IMG/VR virus record: IMGVR_UViG_3300031837_000008
Location: 32,857 to 96,856 of that record
Source of the DNA: a virus
Length of the DNA stretch: 64,000 nucleotides
Reading direction: 5' to 3' (one strand)
Part shown: positions 1 through 7,136 of the stretch, piece after piece
Numbering within the stretch: position 1 is the stretch's first letter
How the letters are laid out: the number at the start of each line of letters is the position of its first letter
The notes under the pieces: generated by a model
Database searches by the model: none
Told to the model about the DNA's origin: nothing
The model's input: the letters and a program-made list of their open reading frames with translations, nothing else
Position numbers and translations under genes: made by a program

Positions 1-1
1 T

Positions 2-400
2 GATGGGTGGAACCCTTATCAATTTCTTGCAGTGTTAGTTCCATTCGAGGACAAGTTACTGGCTGAAGCTATGTCCGCCGTTCTAGCGCACAACAAGGAG
101 TACGCAGAGTACTATGATACCTGGGGCAGCATTCATCCCGACAACCGACCCCCTCAGCCGCGATACGAAGAAGCGTTAGTCCTTAGTTACATGGGGTCGT
201 CTAATTGTCGGATCTGTGATTCGCAGGGTCGTGATATGGGCTACCGCGAATTCCACGTTGGTGACTGGGTGTGGCCCGAAGGTTATCGACACTACATCGA
301 GGTGCATAACGTGAAGCCTAGTGACGAGTTCATGGCCTTCATTACGGACGTTGCCACTTGGCTTGACATCAAACCAAAGGAAAGATATGGCATTAGTTAA
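2..400 (+). CDS. Hypothetical protein, 5' end cut by window
   Basis: The reading frame is open from base 2 to the stop at 398-400, giving 132 visible residues, so the gene begins upstream of the window; an internal GTG at 32 is a possible but unsupported start. The protein is polar, with no membrane segment and a single C-x-x-C (residues NCRIC) in the middle. I do not recognise a family. Its end overlaps the next gene by 14 nt, as expected in a tightly packed phage operon. Confidence 0.6.
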   Translation, partial: DGWNPYQFLAVLVPFEDKLLAEAMSAVLAHNKEYAEYYDTWGSIHPDNRPPQPRYEEALVLSYMGSSNCRICDSQGRDMGYREFHVGDWVWPEGYRHYIEVHNVKPSDEFMAFITDVATWLDIKPKERYGIS

Positions 401-707
401 TCTGAATAGCTATGACGCAGAGTTCGGACGCAGCTTGCAGTTACCTAAATGTAATCGCGATGCTTGTAGTTCAAAATTCGCACCCGTGTTTAATAAAGCA
501 ACTAAAACTTATTACTGTATTCCGTGTGCTAACAGGCTCAACGAATACCCTCACGCGCCCCCGTGCTGTGAGGTATTGACTCCAGAACAGGAACTAGAAG
601 CACATCAAAAGTTCTTGAACGGTGAACTGTACGTTGGAGTCCAGAGGCTGGAAGCTTGGGAAGCAGCTAACCCGGGCTATAACATACGTTCAAATGTGCT
701 ATCATGA
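387..707 (+). CDS. Hypothetical protein with cysteine-rich N-terminal half
   Basis: The start at 387 is chosen because an AAAGGAAAG ribosome site lies just upstream; the frame extends further back but without such a site. The 106-residue product has CNRDAC, YYCIPC and a later CC, a spacing compatible with a small zinc-binding domain. The remainder is helical and polar. No family is recognised. It overlaps the preceding gene by 14 nt and is probably co-translated with it. Confidence 0.6.
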   Translation: MALVNLNSYDAEFGRSLQLPKCNRDACSSKFAPVFNKATKTYYCIPCANRLNEYPHAPPCCEVLTPEQELEAHQKFLNGELYVGVQRLEAWEAANPGYNIRSNVLS

Positions 708-790
708 AAATCAAAATACTGAAAGTTCAGGTCAATCACTACTTGCTCAGTCCCAACTAATAGCAATATTATTTAATCTAGGATTTCAAT

Positions 791-1147
791 ATGGGTGGTT
801 GGAAACCTTTTCATGATAGCTGCAGCAGCTCACCTTATGCTGTAGCTAACAGCAATCCGAATCCATATAATTTTAAGATTCTTCAGTCTGTGGTGACCCG
901 CTATGCTTCTAAAGTTTGTTTAGTTGTTAAAATTCACTATCCAGATGCCAAAAATTTTGAGGGTATAAAAATACTGGTATATTGTGATATAGACGGTGCT
1001 GATAACCTACTGGCTAAACTGAGTAACAAAATCGATCCTCATTTCAATGATTCAGGACCATGTCCTGATGCTAGGTTCCCGCCTACGCAGAAAGGCTGGC
1101 GAAATGCTTTAGCCTTTGCTAAATTACTGGTTAGACTAGAATCTTAA
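791..1147 (+). CDS. Hypothetical protein, paralog of 8883-9233
   Basis: 118 residues. It shares with the protein at 8883-9233 the N-terminal block SCSSSPYA-x-x-NSNP-x-P-x-NFKI, the central HYPDAKN(F/Y)EG, and the C-terminal pattern ARF-x-P-T-x-x-GW-x-NA-x-x-FAK-L(L)V. This conservation over the full length shows a real protein family, function unknown. No membrane segment. A GGATTTC sequence precedes the ATG. It is followed by the first copy of the promoter/leader cassette at 1166. Confidence 0.75.
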   Translation: MGGWKPFHDSCSSSPYAVANSNPNPYNFKILQSVVTRYASKVCLVVKIHYPDAKNFEGIKILVYCDIDGADNLLAKLSNKIDPHFNDSGPCPDARFPPTQKGWRNALAFAKLLVRLES

Positions 1148-1165
1148 TTAAACTCTAAATAATTG

Positions 1166-1194
1166 TTGACGTTGGCACCAACCTAAACTATACT
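1166..1194 (+). promoter_or_regulatory. Sigma70-like promoter, cassette copy 1
   Basis: TTGACG (1166-1171), a 17-nt spacer, then TATACT (1189-1194). The spacer contains the TTGGCACCA block that serves as the -35 in the four other copies; here six bases of the usual spacer are missing and an upstream TTGACG restores correct spacing. The downstream leader (GGAATCACT, then CAACGAAAAGGAAGAA before ATG) matches the other copies. Confidence 0.7.
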
Positions 1195-1241
1195 GGAATC
1201 ACTCCACTGAATCAAACAACCCAACGAAAAGGAAGAACAAA

Positions 1242-1463
1242 ATGATCCACGCGCGAATCACCATCACAGCCTTCGGTGGAACTGATTACAGAACCGGTGC
1301 CGACCGTCTTCCTCGTACTTTTGAAGTTTGTGGTTATAACAAAGAAGAATGCAAGTCTAAAGCACTTGACATGTATGGTGACTATAGCCAAGTCTCCAAG
1401 TACGTTGAATTCGATCCTGATTTTCCGCCCCAGTATGCCCACATGGACGAAGAAGATCTATAA
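1242..1463 (+). CDS. Hypothetical small protein
   Basis: 73 residues starting at an ATG behind an AAAAGGAAGAA ribosome site in the conserved promoter/leader cassette. The sequence is mixed alpha/beta with an acidic C-terminus ending in HMDEEDL; no membrane segment and no recognised family. It stands alone between promoter copy 1 and the tRNA gene, so it is probably expressed early from the host-type promoter. Confidence 0.7.
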   Translation: MIHARITITAFGGTDYRTGADRLPRTFEVCGYNKEECKSKALDMYGDYSQVSKYVEFDPDFPPQYAHMDEEDL

Positions 1464-1478
1464 AATCTAGTGTCAAAT

Positions 1479-1553
1479 CTGCCCTTAGCTCAACGGATAG
1501 AGCAACAGCCTTCTAAGCTGTGGGTCTAGGTTCGATTCCTAGAGGGCAGACCA
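1479..1553 (+). tRNA. tRNA-Arg (anticodon UCU)
   Basis: A full cloverleaf can be drawn: acceptor CTGCCCT pairs with AGGGCAG, the D stem is GCTC/GAGC, the anticodon stem is ACAGC/GCTGT with loop CTTCTAA, and the T arm is CTAGG-TTCGATT-CCTAG. Discriminator A and a genomically encoded CCA follow. The anticodon TCT at 1512-1514 reads AGA (and AGG by wobble). It sits in an intergenic gap between two promoter/leader cassettes. Confidence 0.95.
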
Positions 1554-1577
1554 ACTATAAACTATTTAAAATAAATG

Positions 1578-1606
1578 TTGGCACCAGCACCAAATTAGTC
1601 TATACT
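1578..1606 (+). promoter_or_regulatory. Sigma70-like promoter, cassette copy 2
   Basis: TTGGCA (1578-1583), 17-nt spacer, TATACT (1601-1606), followed by the shared leader ending AAAGTCCTAACGAAAAGGAAAAGATC before the ATG at 1662. It lies immediately downstream of the tRNA. Confidence 0.75.
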
Positions 1607-1661
1607 GGGTTCATGGTTAAGTAATAACCGATTCAAAGTCCTAACGAAAAAGGAAAAGATC

Positions 1662-2309
1662 ATGAACTATTCAGTAGACCCCCATATTTTAGCCCTAATC
1701 CTAGTGGCTGTTATTGCTGGTGCCTTGATCGTCGCCTTCTGGCGAATTGCCTTGGTAGCAGCCCTAATTGTTGTTGTACTCGTGTTCATGGGCCACAGTT
1801 CGGATCCGATGACCGGGGTCTCCGATTTCTTAGGTTCAGCCGTTGATGCCTATCATGCGAAGCTGAATCAGAATTTAATCACCATTCCGCCAGTAACTGT
1901 TGGTGACGTCCTGAACAAGGCTACTGACGTAGCCTCGTCTGCCATCTCAAATGCTGATGTGCCTCCGGTTGCGAGCGCGAGTTCCACACCAGCAGAGACC
2001 GACGAGGCTGGGCCAGCAAACGAGTCCAGCAACCCGAATGCACCATCCCCGATGTCACAGGTTGAACACCAGTTTTTGGACCAGTGCATGGCTCGAAATG
2101 ATAACAATGCTCGTCAATGCGTGGTCGACTGGTACGCAAAGAATCCTTGGGCTTGGAATAAGAAACAGGCTGAAATCAGTGAACAAGAAAAGTCTGACGA
2201 TGAGGATACGGACACGAAAGAAATTGAAGCCGACAACAAGGCCGACAGTTCCAACTCAATCGTCCCCCCAATTCAGAGTACGAAGATCATCGTACAGGAT
2301 CAACAGTAA
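1662..2309 (+). CDS. Membrane protein with acidic C-terminal tail
   Basis: 215 residues. Residues about 8-46 form a strongly hydrophobic stretch long enough for a two-helix hairpin broken by an FWR turn. A Pro/Ser/Ala-rich linker (about 100-135) follows, then a short segment with two cysteines (CMARNDNNARQC) and a highly charged Asp/Glu/Lys tail. This is an inner-membrane anchored protein by its composition; no family is recognised. It has its own promoter (copy 2) and ribosome site AAAAGGAAAAG. The next gene follows after 9 nt. Confidence 0.75.
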   Translation: MNYSVDPHILALILVAVIAGALIVAFWRIALVAALIVVVLVFMGHSSDPMTGVSDFLGSAVDAYHAKLNQNLITIPPVTVGDVLNKATDVASSAISNADVPPVASASSTPAETDEAGPANESSNPNAPSPMSQVEHQFLDQCMARNDNNARQCVVDWYAKNPWAWNKKQAEISEQEKSDDEDTDTKEIEADNKADSSNSIVPPIQSTKIIVQDQQ

Positions 2310-2318
2310 GGATTTATC

Positions 2319-2489
2319 ATGTCGTTAAAGCAAGCCTTATGTGAACGTTGCCACAAATTTGGATATATTGGTTACGACGAAGAGATGGAACAAAGTATAT
2401 GCGGTAAATGTAGTCTAGACTTTACTGAGTCCATGGAACAGTACGAGATCGACAAGCATCACCGCATTGCCGAAAGCAACGAATATTAA
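2319..2489 (+). CDS. Small zinc-ribbon-like protein
   Basis: A 56-residue product. It carries CERC near the N-terminus and CGKC about 20 residues later, the four-cysteine layout of a small zinc ribbon, followed by an acidic helical tail. The ATG lies after TAAGGATTTATC, an acceptable ribosome site, and the spacing to both neighbours is short, so it is likely a real co-transcribed gene. Function unknown. Confidence 0.6.
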   Translation: MSLKQALCERCHKFGYIGYDEEMEQSICGKCSLDFTESMEQYEIDKHHRIAESNEY

Positions 2490-2499
2490 GGACCCAACA

Positions 2500-2607
2500 A
2501 TGTACAAATTTGAACAACAATCCAAGTTAAATTCTACCTTGGGACTGCTTGGTGCCTGTATCCTTGGTATGCTTCTGGCCATCACCATATTCTTTCAACT
2601 TAGCTAG
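2500..2607 (+). CDS. Tiny single-pass membrane protein
   Basis: A 35-residue product beginning MYKFEQQSK followed by one transmembrane helix (LGLLGACILGMLLAITIFF) running to the end. A TTAAGGACC ribosome site is placed correctly. The gene fits tightly between its neighbours (10 nt and 8 nt gaps). Phage mini-membrane proteins of this kind are common, but nothing identifies its role. Confidence 0.5.
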   Translation: MYKFEQQSKLNSTLGLLGACILGMLLAITIFFQLS

Positions 2608-2615
2608 GACTTGAA

Positions 2616-2969
2616 ATGACACATGTTAAGGCAGCAGAACGATTGATTGCCACGTCCTTCGTTGGGGCTATGGCTAACTTGAATCCGAAGACGACGGGCA
2701 TACCTCATGTTGTCGTGTGGATTTCAAAGAAGGAACCAACACATGCTTGTCGTGTGAAAGTTTCCAATATACGCGGTAAGTTCTCGGGCGAGGACAATTT
2801 TTCAATCGCGCTTCACGATGAGTCTATCGAAGGCGAAGTGAAGGTTTCGCCGAAAGATGTGAAGGCCGTCATCGAATGGATGAACCTGAACCGTAAGGTC
2901 ATTCTGAAATATTGGAATGACCCCGAGTTTGACGTTGCCGAGTTGCTGGCGAAACTCAAAAAGATTTGA
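2616..2969 (+). CDS. Hypothetical protein with N-terminal AAxRL tag
   Basis: 117 residues. It opens MTHVKAAERLIATSF, one of the 17 copies of the AAxRL signature discussed in the findings, here well outside the virion gene block. The rest is a compact alpha/beta domain ending in WMNLNRKVILKYWNDPEFD, which resembles the C-terminal helix of DUF4160-type small proteins (weak resemblance). Part of this C-terminal coding sequence is repeated at 3457-3525. GGACTTGAA precedes the ATG. Confidence 0.7.
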   Translation: MTHVKAAERLIATSFVGAMANLNPKTTGIPHVVVWISKKEPTHACRVKVSNIRGKFSGEDNFSIALHDESIEGEVKVSPKDVKAVIEWMNLNRKVILKYWNDPEFDVAELLAKLKKI

Positions 2970-2976
2970 TTAGATG

Positions 2977-3004
2977 TTGGCACCATCTTAAATTGTGCTA
3001 TACT
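2977..3004 (+). promoter_or_regulatory. Sigma70-like promoter, cassette copy 3
   Basis: TTGGCA (2977-2982), 16-nt spacer, TATACT (2999-3004), then a leader nearly identical to copy 1 (GGAATCACTGCACTGAAGC ... CCAACGAAAAGGAAGAA) ahead of the gene at 3052. Confidence 0.75.
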
Positions 3005-3051
3005 GGAATCACTGCACTGAAGCAAACAGTCCAACGAAAAGGAAGAATAAA

Positions 3052-3459
3052 ATGGGTACGCGAGCAATCACCAATGTTTTTGAAAACCAACAGCCTCTTG
3101 TTAGCCTGTACGTTCATAGCGATGGCTATCCTTCGGGCCACGGACTGGCACTGGCAGAATTTCTCAGTACCCAGCGTTTAGTTACCGGGTTAGGTCCAGC
3201 TGATACACAACGAAGTTGTAACGGCGCTGGCTGTTTGGCTGCCCAATTGATTGCTTCACTCAAAACATGCCCCGGCCATATTTATGTTCGGGCTTATGAC
3301 GCAGCTGCGACTGAAGAATTCAGATACGATATTCGAGTCGAAACCTGGGTTGGGCTTGAAGCCCCAACTCTGCGCGTTCAAGTTTTTAGTCGGAAGCCCG
3401 AAATGTTGTTCTCGGGTGGTGTCGAGGAATTCCTTAAATGGTGTAAGTCGGAAGCTTGA
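3052..3459 (+). CDS. Conserved phage protein, MGTRA-type
   Basis: 135 residues starting MGTRAITNVFEN, with YVHSDGYPSGHG a little further on. This MGTRA...DGYPSGHG opening is a pattern I recall from small proteins in many large phages and some bacteria, of unknown function. The start at 3052 is chosen by the AAAAGGAAGAA site; the frame extends upstream into the promoter. No membrane segment. It has its own promoter (copy 3), and the cassette of promoter plus gene is flanked by duplicated sequence, suggesting it was inserted as a unit. Confidence 0.8.
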   Translation: MGTRAITNVFENQQPLVSLYVHSDGYPSGHGLALAEFLSTQRLVTGLGPADTQRSCNGAGCLAAQLIASLKTCPGHIYVRAYDAAATEEFRYDIRVETWVGLEAPTLRVQVFSRKPEMLFSGGVEEFLKWCKSEA

Positions 3460-3525
3460 ATCTGAACCGTAAGGTCATTCTCAAGTGTTGGAACGACCCT
3501 GAGTTTGACGCTGCCTAGTTTCTAG
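3457..3525 (+). pseudogene. Duplicated fragment of the 2616-2969 gene
   Basis: These 69 nt align without gaps to 2881-2949, the 3' part of the 2616-2969 gene, with about five in six bases identical. The encoded residues NLNRKVILKCWNDPEFD match NLNRKVILKYWNDPEFD. There is no start and a TAG interrupts shortly after, so this is a non-coding remnant. The duplication brackets the promoter-plus-gene unit 2977-3459. Confidence 0.8.
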
Positions 3526-3533
3526 GGATTACC

Positions 3534-3725
3534 ATGAACGACAAACCCTGTTACGCGAACGCAGACTGCATGTCTGCCGCCTGGAACGATGGACACACCT
3601 ATGGTCTAAAAGGTGTGTACGCCCAGAACTACATAGACCTAAATACTCAGGCATGGTTTGATTATGCAGACGGCTGGACGACCGGGTACGCTGAACGAGA
3701 CATATATCATGACGACAAAGAATAG
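3534..3725 (+). CDS. Hypothetical small protein
   Basis: 63 residues, rich in Tyr, Trp, Asp and Asn, with two cysteines near the N-terminus (CYANADC). No membrane segment, no recognised domain. A TAGGGATTACC sequence precedes the ATG. The 3' end overlaps the next gene by 17 nt, which supports translational coupling. Confidence 0.6.
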   Translation: MNDKPCYANADCMSAAWNDGHTYGLKGVYAQNYIDLNTQAWFDYADGWTTGYAERDIYHDDKE

Positions 3726-4122
3726 CAACAAGCAGATAGATAAGGTGATGGCTTTCTTGTGCTCCTTCCTAGGTACGGGCTATGAGTTGGAATCTTATTA
3801 CGGCACGGGACACGGTGTTAGCTGGCCCACGCAGAATATAAATAATCTGGTGATTCAGGTAGATTTGAGTACCTGTGTGGGTGGTCGTCGCAGTTTCCTA
3901 CTTGATGTGTGGTTATGGACTGCATACGAGGATACCGACGTAGACGGCGCACGTTTTACCATAAAGTTCAGTACGTTTACGAGCTTCCAAAAGAGCTGGG
4001 AGCGAAAGCTAGGCGAAGTTGTCGAGGACTATCGCGCAGACATACGCAGAATCCAGCTCGGTATAGACGACACCCAAGCCTTTATGTTGAAGGTAACGCA
4101 ATTGCCGCTACCTCAGAATTGA
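3709..4122 (+). CDS. Hypothetical protein
   Basis: 137 residues from the ATG at 3709; an earlier in-frame ATG would overlap the upstream gene by 68 nt and lacks a better ribosome site. Mixed alpha/beta, with a central beta-rich portion (LVIQVDLSTCVGGRRSFLLDVWLW) and a charged helical C-terminus. No recognised family. It ends 37 nt before the TATAAT of the promoter at 4135-4164. Confidence 0.6.
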   Translation: MTTKNSNKQIDKVMAFLCSFLGTGYELESYYGTGHGVSWPTQNINNLVIQVDLSTCVGGRRSFLLDVWLWTAYEDTDVDGARFTIKFSTFTSFQKSWERKLGEVVEDYRADIRRIQLGIDDTQAFMLKVTQLPLPQN

Positions 4123-4134
4123 TTAAGAGACTGA

Positions 4135-4164
4135 CTGACGGGTTGAGTGTGCGTGTGGTATAAT
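4135..4164 (+). promoter_or_regulatory. Candidate sigma70-type promoter
   Basis: CTGACG (4135-4140), 18-nt spacer and a perfect -10 TATAAT (4159-4164). Transcription would start near 4171, which rules out the GTG at 4169 as start of the next gene and supports the ATG at 4214. It does not share the TTGGCACCA cassette. Confidence 0.55.
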
Positions 4165-4213
4165 TGAAGTGTCACACGCATTCACACCAATCAATCTAAT
4201 TGGGGGATTCACT

Positions 4214-4657
4214 ATGAGCCTCAGATCGAAGGCTAAAGCAGAGAAGAAACGTGAGCAATTAAGACTGCAACGCGAACGAGAGGTTGCAGCAGTAAATGCA
4301 CGCGTAGCAGAATTGAAGACTAGGACCGCAGGATTTGCCAGGTCACCGCGCCCGCCAGAAATGGATGAAGCCTATAACCGCGCAAAGATACCGGTCTACG
4401 CACGACAGAACAAAGTACACCATGTCGGGACTTTGCACTCACGGTTTGATATGTCCGTGACGCCAAAGAAACCCGTGGTTGTTGGTGATGGTGGTGAGAC
4501 CTCAGAAGAATTAATGTTGCGCGAGGTGAAGGCCCTAGAGCGCACTCGCGAGATCCAGAAGAGAGTTGACGTCGCCTTTAATAAGGGAGGGCTTCAACTC
4601 CTATCAGAGGGTGAGTTCGAAGCCATGCGTAAAGGTGAGTTAAGGAGACGGTCATGA
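4214..4657 (+). CDS. Hypothetical basic, helical protein
   Basis: 147 residues beginning MSLRSKAKAEKKREQLRLQRERE, a long basic amphipathic helix likely to form a coiled coil or bind nucleic acid. The start is fixed by a GGGGGA site 6-7 nt upstream and by the promoter position. No recognised domain. It shares an ATGA overlap with the next gene, beginning a run of coupled genes. Confidence 0.65.
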   Translation: MSLRSKAKAEKKREQLRLQREREVAAVNARVAELKTRTAGFARSPRPPEMDEAYNRAKIPVYARQNKVHHVGTLHSRFDMSVTPKKPVVVGDGGETSEELMLREVKALERTREIQKRVDVAFNKGGLQLLSEGEFEAMRKGELRRRS

Positions 4658-5058
4658 AGTTGGAAGTCGGTGACAAGATACATTGGCTAGGCGGCGACCG
4701 ATCTGGATTAAAATCGAGGCCGACTAAAGATGGTACCATCATTAGTATAAATCCTGGTGCTAGACGCCCAATGGAGCCTGAGTGGGTTTATGTGGCACCT
4801 TGGGTCAAAGCGGGGTTCCCAATCTTGATTTTGGTGCGGGACATCGTAAAGGTCAACGGCAAGGATGTTAGAGCTGAAGCCAAAGTAGAGAAGGATATGC
4901 AAGAACACATGCTGCTTGTCTACGAATTCGCGTCGTCTTACAACCGTGACTCACTACGCGACCCAGACGCATACGCAAAAATACACGCCGCACTCAAACA
5001 GCGGATGCGTGAGCTTTTCCGCAAAGCCAATGCCAACAAAGAAGGGAGCGCCACATGA
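4654..5058 (+). CDS. Hypothetical protein
   Basis: 134 residues, starting in a 4-nt overlap with the upstream stop and ending in a 4-nt overlap with the next start. The N-terminal half (VGDKIHWLGG ... EWVYVAPWVKAG) looks like a small beta-barrel of the kind found in ribosomal-like or chromo-type folds, the C-terminal half is helical and charged. Function unknown. Confidence 0.6.
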   Translation: MKLEVGDKIHWLGGDRSGLKSRPTKDGTIISINPGARRPMEPEWVYVAPWVKAGFPILILVRDIVKVNGKDVRAEAKVEKDMQEHMLLVYEFASSYNRDSLRDPDAYAKIHAALKQRMRELFRKANANKEGSAT

Positions 5059-5498
5059 GCTACATGAATACTGAAGTCCCCGCATCTGGGCCTAATTTTG
5101 ATCTTCTGCGTGAAGCCTTTAAAGTTATTGAGGATTCACCTGAAGAGGAAATCAACCTAGATAAATGGGTGTGCGGCACCCAGTTCTGTGCCGGAGGTAA
5201 GCTAACCACGGTTAAGAAATTCCAAGACCTAGGTCTTGGACTCACACCTCTATATGGTGATCGGAGATACCCACCAGATTGGTTGTATCTGTCTGTGGAT
5301 GGTAATAACTTTCTGGGATTTAAGGCCCTGTCTAACCTATTCGGTATACCCTATCCCGACGCAGAATTTCTATTCGATAGCGTTATCGATAATTACCATG
5401 ACGAACCACGCAGTGTAGACTGGGAGAAATGTACTGACCGTCAAATCTTCCTGTCCCGTATGCGTGTATACTTTATCAGAGAAGGCCAAACTCTTTAA
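5055..5498 (+). CDS. Paralogous family A protein, copy 1
   Basis: 147 residues. It shares with the proteins at 5507-5968 and 16334-16777 an N-terminal FDLLR-A-(Y/F)-VI-x-(D/T)SP-(D/E)-EEI-(N/D)-L-(D/E)-(K/T)-W-V-CGTQFCA and a C-terminal (T/S)DRQ-(I/V)-(F/W)-L-(S/N)-R-(M/V)-R-x-(F/Y)-F. The central region varies. The cysteines in CGTQFCA are conserved in the two tandem copies. No known domain; the duplication in tandem suggests diversifying accessory proteins. Confidence 0.75.
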   Translation: MSYMNTEVPASGPNFDLLREAFKVIEDSPEEEINLDKWVCGTQFCAGGKLTTVKKFQDLGLGLTPLYGDRRYPPDWLYLSVDGNNFLGFKALSNLFGIPYPDAEFLFDSVIDNYHDEPRSVDWEKCTDRQIFLSRMRVYFIREGQTL

Positions 5499-5506
5499 GG
5501 ACTCAA

Positions 5507-5968
5507 ATGGACTCAGTCTTGAAAGACCAGGGGATCCCAAACTTCGATCTGCTGCGTGCTGCTTACGAAGTGATAAAAGATTCTCCTGACGAGGAAATCA
5601 ACCTGGATACCTGGGTGTGCGGAACGCAGTTCTGTGCTGCTGGCAAGTTAACACAGGCAAAGAAATTCAGAGACCTTGGATTACGTCTAGAACGTGATAG
5701 GCGTTTTTTTGACGACGACCTGACGTACTTCCACCTAGTGTTTAGAACATCAGAAGATGCGGACCCGAGTTATAGTTTTAACGCGCTGTCGAAATTATTT
5801 AATTTTCCTAGGACTTGTTATGACCTTATTGCTAGGGAACTTTTTGACTCAGTAAAAACTAACGAACAAATTGAGGACTATGTAGATTGGTCTGCCTGTA
5901 CCGACCGTCAAATATTTTTATCGCGCATGCGTCTATTCTTTACTAAACACAATCAAGTTTTGGTCTAA
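5507..5968 (+). CDS. Paralogous family A protein, copy 2
   Basis: 153 residues, 8 nt downstream of copy 1 and clearly its sister: the NLD-x-WVCGTQFCA-x-GKLT and CTDRQIFLSRMR blocks are nearly identical, while the middle third differs in length and sequence. The ATG follows a TTAAGGACTC ribosome site. Function unknown; an internal tandem duplication with divergence of the central part is the simplest history. Confidence 0.75.
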   Translation: MDSVLKDQGIPNFDLLRAAYEVIKDSPDEEINLDTWVCGTQFCAAGKLTQAKKFRDLGLRLERDRRFFDDDLTYFHLVFRTSEDADPSYSFNALSKLFNFPRTCYDLIARELFDSVKTNEQIEDYVDWSACTDRQIFLSRMRLFFTKHNQVLV

Positions 5969-5972
5969 GACT

Positions 5973-6293
5973 ATGAACCATAATCCACAAATAGTAGCTC
6001 TGATTTTTGCTGTGCTTGCCCTAACCCTGAGCTTATTCTCCATATCTTATTCTTGGTTTCGTTGGTATCGAAAAGATTATGTGACTCGCTATCTACTCAA
6101 GTCAGAGTTGAAACGAATGCAGGTCTTGACCGAAGCCTTCAACAAGGTTTATATTAAGACTTCATCAGCGGCTGATGATGAGGATTGGTTAGAGGCTGCA
6201 TTGATTGCCCGACAAATAGTTAAGGCTCTAGGCACCAATGATTTAATAGACGACTCATCATTTTATCAAGTCTACTCAAAAAACATTTCCTGA
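5973..6293 (+). CDS. Single-pass membrane protein
   Basis: 106 residues with one transmembrane helix at about residues 7-28 (IVALIFAVLALTLSLFSISY), followed by a basic WFRWYRK boundary and a soluble helical domain. The topology is consistent with an N-out/C-in anchor in the inner membrane. No recognised family. It is separated by only 4 nt from the upstream gene. Confidence 0.65.
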   Translation: MNHNPQIVALIFAVLALTLSLFSISYSWFRWYRKDYVTRYLLKSELKRMQVLTEAFNKVYIKTSSAADDEDWLEAALIARQIVKALGTNDLIDDSSFYQVYSKNIS

Positions 6294-6310
6294 TATTGAA
6301 CAGACAAGCT

Positions 6311-6526
6311 ATGAAAATTCGCATAATTAACCATGGACGTTCGTTCGAAATTGATCCTTATGAAAAATGTGGGTCACCCTCGGTAGGTCGGGGTCGAACT
6401 ATGAAAGAAGCGTTAGGCGATTTTCTGATCAGTTATCAGAAAGAGCTGGGGCTTGAAATTGATCTAGATGAAGCAGCACAGAAAACAGAAAGAAATCGCC
6501 GTCGGCGGGAACTAGCTAAACGCTAA
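6311..6526 (+). CDS. Hypothetical small protein
   Basis: 71 residues from ATG 6311. The frame could start five codons earlier at a TTG, but no ribosome site favours it. The N-terminus is beta-like (KIRIINHGRSFEIDPYEKCG), the C-terminus strongly basic (RNRRRRELAKR). The sequence motif GRTMKEALGDFLISYQ resembles the fold of HicB-like small proteins, a weak impression only. Function unknown. Confidence 0.5.
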   Translation: MKIRIINHGRSFEIDPYEKCGSPSVGRGRTMKEALGDFLISYQKELGLEIDLDEAAQKTERNRRRRELAKR

Positions 6527-6537
6527 AGGTAAATAAC

Positions 6538-6762
6538 ATGACTGATCGTTATCATTCTCTTACAGTTGTGCTGGACAAAGACCTACGCGAGGACGACGCA
6601 GAAGTTATAATCTCTGCGATAAAGTGCTTGCGTAGTGTCGTCAGTGTTACCGGCAATGTTAGTGTTGCCGACTACGACCTTCACGTGGCACAAGTGCGCG
6701 CACGTATGGACATCATCGATAAGTTGAACGAGGCACTATACCCGAAGAACCAAACGAAATGA
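6538..6762 (+). CDS. Hypothetical small protein
   Basis: 74 residues in a ferredoxin-like alpha/beta pattern (YHSLTVVLDKDLREDDAEVIISAIKCL). Preceded by AAAGGTAAATAAC and overlapping the next start by 4 nt (ATGA). No recognised family. Confidence 0.6.
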   Translation: MTDRYHSLTVVLDKDLREDDAEVIISAIKCLRSVVSVTGNVSVADYDLHVAQVRARMDIIDKLNEALYPKNQTK

Positions 6763-7136
6763 AATACTCCTACAACGAAGTCGAGCTTCGCGTAGTTGCC
6801 TTAAAGCTTAAGGGGCAGGTGACTGCGTACCCTTACGGGTCAGTTCAGGACATTGAGCAGCTGATTCTGAAAGACATGCGGGAAATCATAGATGAGAATT
6901 ACGACGCACTCTCAGAAGGACGTGCTTCGTTCAACATGATGGTCGGTGGTTATTACATTGCGGTCAATAGTTACCCAGCTGACAAGCATAGACCAGAGCA
7001 TGAAGTATGCGTTACGTTCTTGTTGAGTCCTACGCACTTTTTCATAAAGGAGGCTGAAGCACTGTATGGTACAGAGTTAGAAATTTACAGAGTCATAAAT
7101 GTTGTTGACGATGACGACGAGGACTACTTACGCTGA
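6759..7136 (+). CDS. Hypothetical protein
   Basis: 125 residues, coupled to the upstream gene by a 4-nt overlap. Mixed alpha/beta with an acidic C-terminus (VVDDDDEDYLR). No membrane segment and no recognised family. Its stop codon overlaps a CTG (CTGA at 7133-7136) that begins the open frame of the next, disrupted gene. Confidence 0.6.
   Translation: MKYSYNEVELRVVALKLKGQVTAYPYGSVQDIEQLILKDMREIIDENYDALSEGRASFNMMVGGYYIAVNSYPADKHRPEHEVCVTFLLSPTHFFIKEAEALYGTELEIYRVINVVDDDDEDYLR

Noticed and set aside
622-816. A 64-residue plus-strand frame overlapping the 387-707 and 791-1147 genes
   Set aside because: It overlaps two better-supported genes in another frame, has no ribosome site and no homolog within the window.
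4169-4213. GTG at 4169 as start of the 4214-4657 gene
   Set aside because: The expected transcription start of the TATAAT promoter lies at about 4171, so a start at 4169 would be upstream of the mRNA; GGGGGA and ATG 4214 fit better.
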